Shown here: positions 1 to 5,510 of the stretch, piece after piece | Numbering within the stretch: the stretch's first letter is position 1 | Layout of the letters: each line of letters starts with the position of its first letter | From: Bacteroidota bacterium | GTDB lineage: Bacteria; Bacteroidota; Bacteroidia; Flavobacteriales; Flavobacteriaceae | Length of the DNA: 8,505 nucleotides | Reading direction: 5' to 3' | Assembly: GCA_024278565.1 (NCBI GenBank) | Contig: JAJRSY010000113.1 | Location: 1 to 8,505 of the forward strand | The notes under the pieces: generated by a model | What the model was told of the DNA's origin: nothing | Database searches by the model: none | The model's input: the letters and a program-made list of their open reading frames with translations, nothing else | Position numbers and translations under genes: made by a program

Positions 1-159
1 ACGAATGAAAAAGCCATTTTCTTGAACAAATCAATTCTTCGCAATGGTATTCGCTCTGTTGAACTTGTCAAAAAAATGGACAGGGCAAAAAACAGCACCT
101 CGAAGCAAACAGTTGAAGTAAAAACCAATTCTGGGCATATTTCCCAAGCAGAAAACTAA
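1..159 (+). CDS. 3' end of an unidentified protein (partial)
   Basis: An open frame enters from the left edge and ends at TAA 157-159, giving the last 52 residues of a protein. The tail has a short amphipathic stretch (RSVELVKKMDRAKN) and then a polar end rich in Lys, Ser, Thr and Gln, which looks like a disordered C-terminus. No domain can be recognised. The stop overlaps the start of the next gene (TAATG, 157-161), so the two genes are very probably co-transcribed and translationally coupled. In other bacteria YaiO-like genes often sit beside glycosyltransferase or polysaccharide genes, so this could be such an enzyme. That is inference from context only; nothing in these 52 residues proves it. 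Confidence 0.6.
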   Translation, partial: TNEKAIFLNKSILRNGIRSVELVKKMDRAKNSTSKQTVEVKTNSGHISQAEN

Positions 160-1415
160 TGCAGGTCAAAACTACATATATATTCGTATTGCTATGGTTG
201 TTTGCCCTATCGTGTTTTTCTCAAGATCTGGCCTATAACGGAAATCCCGACACCTCGTTTTTTACCGCAAGGGATTTGGCTTTTGGCGGCAATAGAACCG
301 TTGCCCGTGATACCCTACATCATATATTGACCAAATACCCTGATTATTCAGATGTTAGAAGTCTGTTGGCAAAAACGTATAGTTGGGACGGCAACTACGA
401 TGAAGCCCGCAAACATTTCAATAGAATAATATCGATAGAGCGAAAAAACAAAGAGGCGTGGGTGGCAGCCGTGAAAAACGAGATTTATGCCCAAGACTAC
501 TACATAGCCCTGGGTTTGGCAAATAAAGCATTGATATATCTGAAGAACGACCCCGAGCTTCTTCATTTAAGGGATTTTGCCAAAGAGCATGTTAATACTC
601 CGAAAAAGAGGGGACAGAAATCGAAAAAAACCCTTAAAGTCATCGATACGGTTCAAAGCAAGGACTCCCTAGCACTAAAACTACCAAAAAACCAGATATC
701 CATAGCCAATTCGTTCGACAGCTTTGATAAGGTGTATGATGCAATGATCTATACGAGTATATCGTACAATAGAAAGACCGATGCCGGCCCTGTAATTGCC
801 ACCATAAATTACAATAATCGTTTCCAGACCCATGGCCTTCAATATGAACTGGATTTCTACCCCAAATTCTCAAAAACCTTTTATGGGTACCTGAACTATG
901 GTTTTTCAAATGCCCCGATCTTTCCGGACCAGAGGGGTGCGGTAGAACTATATGCGAACCTGCCCAATGCAATAGAGGTTTCCGCAGGTATGCGCATGTT
1001 GGATTTTGGAACGATCAAAGCAACGATCTATACCGGTTCGCTCGGGCTGTACTCGGGCAATTATTATTTTTCACTACGACCCTATATAACCCCAAACCCG
1101 AATGGGAATACAGGGGTTTCTGGCAATCTTCTAGTTCGAAAGTACCTAAAGGATGCAGAGAACTATTTAGGCATCAATGCCAGTATGGGCTTCGCACCCG
1201 AACTCAAACAACTGCGTGACGGAGGTCAATTACTGGCAGAGACTCTATTATATATAGAGTCACAACAGATGCAATTGGAATATCAATTTACGGGGCAATT
1301 GGATACAAATAGCTACAGAGCCCATTTGGGGCTTACACGCCAAGAGCTGGTGTTCGATTCGGGAAACTTCGTTTGGATGGTTTCAGCAGGCATCAGGTGT
1401 CAGGTGAAATTCTGA
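159..1415 (+). CDS. YaiO-family outer-membrane beta-barrel protein with N-terminal TPR region
   Basis: A 418-aa exported protein. Residues 1-21 form a signal peptide with a hydrophobic core (FVLLWLFALS) and likely cleavage just before QDLAY. Residues about 30-140 are helical and TPR-like (for example ARDTLHHILTKYPDY, LLAKTYSWDGNYDEARKHF, KNKEAWVAAV), and a Lys-rich linker lies at about 147-160. From about 183 to the end the sequence alternates polar and aromatic residues as in beta strands (YTSISYNRKT, YGYLNYGFS, YYFSLRPYI) and finishes with a terminal Phe, the usual end of an outer-membrane barrel. This TPR-then-barrel layout matches the YaiO family. The function is not established; a role in surface polysaccharide export or secretion is an inference. 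The Cys at 19 does not sit in a convincing lipobox. The start overlaps the preceding stop codon. Confidence 0.85.
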   Translation: MQVKTTYIFVLLWLFALSCFSQDLAYNGNPDTSFFTARDLAFGGNRTVARDTLHHILTKYPDYSDVRSLLAKTYSWDGNYDEARKHFNRIISIERKNKEAWVAAVKNEIYAQDYYIALGLANKALIYLKNDPELLHLRDFAKEHVNTPKKRGQKSKKTLKVIDTVQSKDSLALKLPKNQISIANSFDSFDKVYDAMIYTSISYNRKTDAGPVIATINYNNRFQTHGLQYELDFYPKFSKTFYGYLNYGFSNAPIFPDQRGAVELYANLPNAIEVSAGMRMLDFGTIKATIYTGSLGLYSGNYYFSLRPYITPNPNGNTGVSGNLLVRKYLKDAENYLGINASMGFAPELKQLRDGGQLLAETLLYIESQQMQLEYQFTGQLDTNSYRAHLGLTRQELVFDSGNFVWMVSAGIRCQVKF

Positions 1416-1726
1416 TTTTTGGTAATTGACATTGAACTACTAAATTCAAGTTCAAACTAAAACTTTAAACTCCTAAACTCAAAATCAAACTAAAACACAG
1501 AGCTGCCTATCTATCGCTTTGCGCTTCCTTCGTATGGCGTATGGCAAAAACATTAAAGCATTCGCCCCCCCCCTCCTGAGTGACGAAGTCGGGCAGGTAA
1601 AAGCGAGGGGGTCTCCCATTCCCCGAATTAGAAATTAAATAGAAAGCACGAAACTGATTTAACCAATGGCAGAACCTCTCAATCTGATGCTTTCACAACA
1701 AAAAAAAGTCGTTACGCCACAATTAA
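1416..1726. other. Non-coding intergenic stretch after the YaiO-like gene
   Basis: No convincing gene is present. The first 85 bases are A-rich with loose repeats of an AAACT motif (about 1452-1495). They are followed by a more GC-rich island at about 1500-1625 that carries a C9 run and a hairpin (listed separately), with GTATGGC present twice in tandem just before it. Bases 1626-1726 return to AT-rich DNA leading into a promoter. No clear terminator directly follows the YaiO-like gene. Confidence 0.6.
1565..1611. repeat. GC-rich imperfect hairpin with C9 run, probable intergenic palindromic repeat
   Basis: CCCCCTC (1569-1575) pairs with GAGGGGG (1605-1611). Inside it CTG (1576-1578 region) pairs with CAG (1594-1596), with TGACGAAGTCGGG in the loop. 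The core CTGAG...AGTCG resembles the repeat found after menB at 7760-7787 (CTGAGCGCAGTCG), so both may be members of one dispersed intergenic family. There is no T-run after the stem, so a standard intrinsic terminator is unlikely. Confidence 0.45.
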
Positions 1727-1757
1727 TTGTTTTCTTGTTACGTTATAGATATGTTTG
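1727..1757 (+). promoter_or_regulatory. Bacteroidota-type promoter for the microprotein pair
   Basis: TATGTTTG at 1750-1757 is a full match to the Bacteroidota -7 consensus TAnnTTTG. A TTG at 1727-1729 lies 20 bp upstream, within the expected spacing for the -33 element. Transcription would begin near 1763, leaving a leader of about 47 nt before the ATG at 1810. This is the best two-part promoter seen in the window. Confidence 0.6.
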
Positions 1758-1809
1758 ATAGTATAATTATTGCAACCCAGATCCAATAATAACTTAACCG
1801 CTTACTACC

Positions 1810-1908
1810 ATGCTTTATGATACCTACGGAGAGGAATATTTAACCTTCCTTCAAGAATTGAATGAAATTTTAAGTGTAAATGAATTGGTTGAATTAGACT
1901 ATTTGTAG
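1810..1908 (+). CDS. Acidic 32-aa microprotein, first of a related tandem pair
   Basis: The frame reads ATG to TAG and encodes 32 residues. An in-frame TAA at 1795-1797 means no longer upstream start is possible. The protein has eight acidic residues and no Lys or Arg. Residues 10-31 align without gaps to residues 12-33 of the next small gene: nine positions are identical (Y, F, LNEIL, E, L) and seven are conservative. The pattern suggests an amphipathic helix (about 10-21), then S-V-N-E, which fits a helix N-cap box, then a second short helix. There is no signal peptide or membrane segment. A well-placed promoter lies upstream and a strong terminator follows the pair. The similarity between two adjacent tiny frames is the main reason to believe both are real. 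The family is not recognised and no function is assigned. Confidence 0.7.
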   Translation: MLYDTYGEEYLTFLQELNEILSVNELVELDYL

Positions 1909-1942
1909 TGTAAACCGACCACTCTTTTAAAACCCCGAAATT

Positions 1943-2047
1943 ATGGCAAATCAAAATCAGAACAACAATGCAGCGTATATGAATTTCATTGAAAATTTGA
2001 ATGAAATTCTGACCGACTATGAAATCAGTAAATTGAACTTTTCGTAA
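1943..2047 (+). CDS. 34-aa microprotein, second of a related tandem pair
   Basis: The frame reads ATG to TAA and encodes 34 residues. An in-frame TAA at 1928-1930 fixes the start region. The N-terminus is polar and Asn/Gln-rich (MANQNQNNNAA) and probably flexible. The block from Y12 to F33 matches the preceding microprotein, with the shared core F-x-x-x-LNEIL and the capping pattern T-D-Y-E in place of S-V-N-E. Conservation is concentrated in hydrophobic positions and in LNEIL, as expected for a folded or binding helix, while the N-termini differ completely. The gene lies 34 bp after the first one, in a different frame, and its stop runs straight into the A-tract of the terminator. It appears to be an old duplicate of its neighbour. 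No function can be assigned; it is not a recognisable toxin, antitoxin or RiPP precursor. Confidence 0.7.
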   Translation: MANQNQNNNAAYMNFIENLNEILTDYEISKLNFS

Positions 2048-2130
2048 AAAAAAGCTCTAATATACTCATGACACATGAAAAATCGGGTTTTCATGTGTTA
2101 TGGGTATACAATCATTAGAACGTTTTTTTT
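2046..2130. terminator. Symmetric bidirectional terminator between the microprotein pair and rpoD
   Basis: A long stem pairs 2061-2081 with 2088-2108: 21 positions, all paired, two of them G.T in DNA terms, with a 6-base loop ATCGGG. An A8 run (2046-2053) lies on the left and a T8 run (2123-2130) on the right, so RNA from either strand has the hairpin followed by a U-tract. TCTAA/TTAGA can extend the base across a bulge. It would end the microprotein transcript on the plus strand and rpoD on the minus strand. Confidence 0.85.
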
Positions 2131-2146
2131 GTCAAAATCTGTAATA

Positions 2147-3010
2147 TTATCCTAGATACGTTTTCAATAATTTGCTTCTTGAATTGTGACGCAATTTACG
2201 AATCGCTTTTTCACGTATCTGACGTACCCTTTCCCTGGTCAGGTCAAAAGTCTGTCCTATTTCGGCCAAGGTCATTGATTGCTGGTCTCCGATACCATAA
2301 TAGAGCTTCACTACGTCCGCTTCCCGAGGTGATAGGGTTTCAAGTGCCCTGTTGATTTCTGTATTCAATGACTGCTGCATTAAAAGTTTATCGGGTCTTG
2401 GTGATTCTCCTGACCGTAATACATCATAGAGGTTAGAGTCTTCGCCTTCACGCAAAGGGGCATCCATCGATACGTGTCTGCCCGAGTTCTTGATTGACTG
2501 CTTTACCTCGGTAACGGTCATTTCAAGCTCTTTTGCGATTTCCTCGGCAGAGGGTGGGCGTTCGTGCGCCTGCTCTAGGTAAGAGAATGTCTTTTTTATT
2601 TTATTTATCGACCCGATCTTGTTCAGTGGCAGTCGTACCACCCGAGATTGTTCTGCCAATGCCTGAAGAATCGATTGCCGGATCCACCAAACGGCGTATG
2701 ATATAAACTTAAACCCACGGGTCTCATCAAAACGCTTGGCTGCTTTTACAAGTCCCAAATTGCCCTCATTGATCAAATCGGGCAATTTCAATCCTTGGTT
2801 TTGGTATTGCTTTGCTACCGATACAACAAATCGTAAATTAGCAGTGGTCAGTTTTTCAAGAGCCCATTGGTCACCTGTTCGTATACGTTGTGCCAATTCA
2901 ACCTCTTCACTGGCATTGATCAAATCGATCTTACTTATATCCTGAAGGTACTTGTCCAATGATTTTGATTCCCGATTGGTTACCTGCTTGATGATCTTTA
3001 GTTGTCTCAT
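2147..3010 (-). CDS. rpoD: Primary (housekeeping) RNA polymerase sigma factor RpoD/SigA
   Basis: A 287-aa sigma-70 that directs RNA polymerase to housekeeping promoters. It begins MRQLKI, as usual for this group; an in-frame ATG 13 codons upstream exists but adds a non-family extension, so the start at 3010 is chosen. Region 1.2 lies at about 18-47. Region 2 is at about 55-128 and includes DLINEGNLGLVKAAKRFD and FKFISYAVWWIRQSI for core binding and -10 melting. Region 3 is at about 131-175, and region 4 at about 222-280 has the helix-turn-helix TLAEIGQTFDLTRERVRQI. Region 1.1 is absent and the length is typical of Bacteroidota primary sigma factors, which read the TAnnTTTG element seen repeatedly here. 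The gene converges on the microprotein pair and diverges from the DUF6155-like gene. Confidence 0.97.
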   Translation of the reverse strand: MRQLKIIKQVTNRESKSLDKYLQDISKIDLINASEEVELAQRIRTGDQWALEKLTTANLRFVVSVAKQYQNQGLKLPDLINEGNLGLVKAAKRFDETRGFKFISYAVWWIRQSILQALAEQSRVVRLPLNKIGSINKIKKTFSYLEQAHERPPSAEEIAKELEMTVTEVKQSIKNSGRHVSMDAPLREGEDSNLYDVLRSGESPRPDKLLMQQSLNTEINRALETLSPREADVVKLYYGIGDQQSMTLAEIGQTFDLTRERVRQIREKAIRKLRHNSRSKLLKTYLG

Positions 3011-3073
3011 ATATAGTTTTCGGATTTTGATGGTTGTACAAGTTCTCATGATACGCCTTTATCACGTCTTTTC

Positions 3074-3081
3074 CAAAGGTA
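3074..3081 (-). promoter_or_regulatory. Probable -7 element of the rpoD promoter
   Basis: The minus strand reads TACCTTTG from 3081 to 3074, a full match to TAnnTTTG. It lies about 64 bp before the rpoD ATG, giving a leader near 57 nt. No clear TTG is found at the -33 distance (about 3099-3107 holds only A/T-rich sequence), so the assignment is moderate. Confidence 0.4.
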
Positions 3082-3164
3082 TGCTGGTAATATTATACAT
3101 AATTTATGAGAAGTTTATGAATTATACATCGTCCGTAAGCATAAAAAACAGGGCATTCATGAGG

Positions 3165-3192
3165 TCGATACGACTTAATCTAGTAGTATCGA
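3165..3192. other. Hairpin in the rpoD / DUF6155 divergent intergenic region
   Basis: TCGATAC (3165-3171) is the perfect inverted complement of GTATCGA (3186-3192). After one mismatch, ACT (3173-3175) pairs with AGT (3182-3184), leaving the loop TAATCT. It lies upstream of both divergent promoters, so it could be an operator for a dimeric regulator or a structured element. The rest of 3011-3343 is AT-rich with no supported gene; CAAAGTC occurs twice in tandem at 3264-3277. Confidence 0.4.
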
Positions 3193-3317
3193 GTGCGGTA
3201 CACCTATCTTGAACGACCTTTATTTTTCTTTCATAAACCCAACAAATTTTCAAATCAATTACACAAAGTCCAAAGTCCAAATCGTTTGCTGAAATAATAT
3301 ATTACCATAACTTGCTG

Positions 3318-3325
3318 TACTTTTG
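3318..3325 (+). promoter_or_regulatory. Probable -7 element upstream of the DUF6155-like gene
   Basis: TACTTTTG is a full match to TAnnTTTG, 18 bp before the ATG at 3344, so the leader would be only about 13 nt. A TTTG at 3285-3288 is too far away (29 bp) to be a normal -33 element. This site also argues against a start at the TTG at 3323, which lies inside it. Confidence 0.45.
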
Positions 3326-3343
3326 AAGGGCAAATTTATAAGC

Positions 3344-3853
3344 ATGGGTAAAAGGGCGTTACAAAACTATTTAGGAGGATTAAAAAAGAAGGAGTTGGAA
3401 GAACAACTGCTAGATCTTTACCTCCGCTTTCCTATCGTGAAGGAATATTATGATTTTGTATTCAACCCCAAAGAGGATAAATTGGTCCAAGAGGCCAAAA
3501 CAAAAATATCGAACGAGTACTTCCCCTTAAAAAGAAGACGGCCCAAAGCCCGGCGGTCGATTGCCCAGAAGTATATCAAGTATTTTAATAAATTGGGTGT
3601 TGAGCCTCATTTAATTGCAGATGTAATGCTGTATAACCTTGAGGTGGCACAAACATTCTCGTCAAACAGAAACGTGCCCATCGCCTTCTATAAAAGTATG
3701 TCAAACTCATTTGCCGAGGCCGTACAGTTCATTGTTGTCAATGAGTTGATGTACGACTTCAAAAACCGCATCATCAAAGTATATAAAACAACCCAGGAGC
3801 AAAACTGGCAGTTCGAAGAAGAATTTTCAAGAGCATTAGATTTGTTGGATTAA
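3344..3853 (+). CDS. DUF6155-like conserved protein of unknown function
   Basis: A 169-aa, probably cytoplasmic, mostly helical protein with no signal peptide or membrane segment. I believe it belongs to the DUF6155 family common in Bacteroidota, from the N-terminal pattern GKRALQNYLGGLKKKELEEQ, the block FVFNPKEDKLVQEAKTKISN and the basic patch KRRRPKARRS (about 63-72). The basic patch could bind nucleic acid, but that is only inference. The frame can be extended to a TTG at 3323, but this lies in the probable promoter, and the ATG at 3344 gives the family-like start MGKRAL. It is divergent from rpoD and precedes the helicase gene by 138 bp, which has its own promoter-like element, so it is probably a single-gene unit. 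No function is known to me. Confidence 0.8.
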   Translation: MGKRALQNYLGGLKKKELEEQLLDLYLRFPIVKEYYDFVFNPKEDKLVQEAKTKISNEYFPLKRRRPKARRSIAQKYIKYFNKLGVEPHLIADVMLYNLEVAQTFSSNRNVPIAFYKSMSNSFAEAVQFIVVNELMYDFKNRIIKVYKTTQEQNWQFEEEFSRALDLLD

Positions 3854-3906
3854 AATGGGTAAAGGTGCTATTTGGATAACGAAAACCGTGTTTCTCAAAA
3901 ATATAT

Positions 3907-3937
3907 TTCGTTCAAGTATAAAAATCTGTTAATTTTG
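3907..3937 (+). promoter_or_regulatory. Probable promoter of the helicase-glycosyltransferase unit
   Basis: TAATTTTG (3930-3937) is a full match to TAnnTTTG. About 20 bp upstream the sequence TTTCG (3906-3910) is an imperfect version of the TTTG -33 element. The predicted leader is about 48 nt to the TTG start at 3992. Confidence 0.45.
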
Positions 3938-3991
3938 CAAAATTAGACCTCTAGCAAATTTTCAACCAATACTTAAAACTGACACACTAGT

Positions 3992-5503
3992 TTGGAGCTA
4001 CAAAAAGAAAGTAAGGAAAAAACACTTTACAAATATCAAATAGAAGATCTTAACACTATTTTCAAGTGTTTAGATGAGTCTGATGATGCTTCCAATATTC
4101 TATACCAGCTACCTACAGGAGGAGGTAAAACAGTGGTGTTTTCTGAAATTGCCCGTAGATATATCAACCAGACCAATAAAAAAGTCGTAGTACTGACCCA
4201 TCGCATTGAACTGAGTGCACAAACCTCTAAAATGTTGAACGGTTTTGGGGTAAAGAACAAAATCATCAATAGTGAGGTCAAAGAACTTCGAGATCAAGAT
4301 GAGTACACCTGTTTTGTGGCCATGGTAGAGACCTTGAACAATAGGCTACAAGAAGAAAAGATAGAAATCAACAATATAGGTCTGGTCATCATTGATGAGG
4401 CGCACTACAATTCATTTCGCAAACTGTTCAAGTATTTTGAGAATTCGACTATTCTTGGGGTGACCGCTACGCCCTTGAGTTCGAATATCAAGCTTCCGAT
4501 GAAAGATAATTATCAGAAGTTGATCGTGGGTGAGTCAATAGTTTCGCTGATCAAAAAGAAGTTCTTGTCAAAAGCCAATATGTACAATTACGACGTTAGT
4601 CTTCGGACCTTAAAGTTGGGCATAAACGGTGACTACACGGTAAAATCATCAGAAGAGCTGTATGGTAACCAAAGTATGCTCGGTAAACTATTGACTGCGT
4701 ATACAGAAATTGCGAAAGGCACAAAGACCCTGATTTTCAATAATGGCATCAATACCTCAAAGTATGTGTATGAGACCTTCAAGAAAGCCGGCTACAACAT
4801 AAGACATTTAGATAATAAGAACAATGCAGCCGAAAGACGCAATATACTGCATTGGTTTTCTACAACACCCGATGCCATTTTAACTTCGGTAAGCATCTTA
4901 ACTACTGGGTTTGATGAACCTACGGTAGAGACCATCATCTTGAACAGGGCCACAAGGTCATTGACCCTTTATTTTCAAATGATCGGTCGTGGTTCGCGTA
5001 TTCTACCCCATAAAAAAGAGTTCACCGTGGTTGATATGGGAAACAACGTAGCCCGTTTCGGTATGTGGAACGCACCTATTGATTGGCAAGAAATATTTCA
5101 TTTCCCCGATTTTTATTTAGAGAACATTAAAAATGATGAAGACATTGAACGTGAGTTCATCTATGAAATGCCAAAAGCTTTAAAGGCTAAGTTTTCGAAA
5201 TCAAAAAACATTGAATTCGATATTAAAACGGAGTATAAAAAAGTATTCGCCCAAGGCCTACGATCGAAAATCGTATTAGAGAAAAGTATTGAACAGCATG
5301 CCACCATATGTCTTGAAAATGCCGAAGATGTATTTGAGGCTCGTATTCTTGCCAAACAACTCAAAGAAGAAATTACCTTTCGAGTAAGGCAATATTCGTA
5401 TTGTATCATGAACAACACCAAGAATTACAAAGAATGGCTTGAAGAGGATTACGAGAAAAAATTAAGATCGAATATTTCAAGAAAATTTGCGGCCAAAATG
5501 TGA
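3992..5503 (+). CDS. DEAD/DEAH-box superfamily 2 helicase (TTG start)
   Basis: A 503-aa ATP-dependent helicase of the type III restriction/Rad25-like superfamily 2 group. The motifs in order are: an aromatic/Gln motif (YKYQIEDL, 13-20), Walker A PTGGGKT (41-47), motif Ia (VVVLTHRIEL, 65-74), DEAH (135-138), motif III TAT (158-160), motif V (SILTTGFDEP, 301-310) and motif VI (QMIGRGSR, 329-336). The arginine fingers and both RecA-like lobes look intact. After about 370 there is a charged helical C-terminal region with no recognised domain and no nuclease motif. An in-frame TGA at 3980-3982 leaves TTG 3992 as the only usable start before Walker A, since the first internal Met (residue 81) comes after it. 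The glycosyltransferase gene begins 7 bp after the stop. Its substrate is unknown; a general DNA/RNA unwinding or repair role is likely. Confidence 0.88.
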   Translation: MELQKESKEKTLYKYQIEDLNTIFKCLDESDDASNILYQLPTGGGKTVVFSEIARRYINQTNKKVVVLTHRIELSAQTSKMLNGFGVKNKIINSEVKELRDQDEYTCFVAMVETLNNRLQEEKIEINNIGLVIIDEAHYNSFRKLFKYFENSTILGVTATPLSSNIKLPMKDNYQKLIVGESIVSLIKKKFLSKANMYNYDVSLRTLKLGINGDYTVKSSEELYGNQSMLGKLLTAYTEIAKGTKTLIFNNGINTSKYVYETFKKAGYNIRHLDNKNNAAERRNILHWFSTTPDAILTSVSILTTGFDEPTVETIILNRATRSLTLYFQMIGRGSRILPHKKEFTVVDMGNNVARFGMWNAPIDWQEIFHFPDFYLENIKNDEDIEREFIYEMPKALKAKFSKSKNIEFDIKTEYKKVFAQGLRSKIVLEKSIEQHATICLENAEDVFEARILAKQLKEEITFRVRQYSYCIMNNTKNYKEWLEEDYEKKLRSNISRKFAAKM

Positions 5504-5510
5504 TAGCCCC

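Noticed and set aside
348..972. Two minus-strand frames inside the YaiO-like gene (72 and 110 aa)
   Set aside because: They lie antisense to a well-supported gene, contain no domain-like pattern and have no promoter or start context.
1665..1757. 30-codon frame beginning MAEPLNLM before the microprotein pair
   Set aside because: It runs through the promoter of the microprotein pair, has no similarity to the pair and no promoter of its own.
1810..2047. Microprotein pair as RiPP precursors or a toxin-antitoxin pair
   Set aside because: No modifying enzyme, transporter or protease gene lies nearby, there is no Gly-Gly leader or Cys/Ser/Thr-rich core, and neither protein is membrane-active or basic as in common small toxins.
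2736..3212. Plus-strand frames opposite and just upstream of rpoD (69 and 86 aa)
   Set aside because: The first is wholly antisense to conserved sigma regions. The second starts inside rpoD, crosses its promoter region and has no recognisable features.
4036..5421. Minus-strand frames inside the helicase gene
   Set aside because: They are shadows of a gene with all helicase motifs intact on the other strand.
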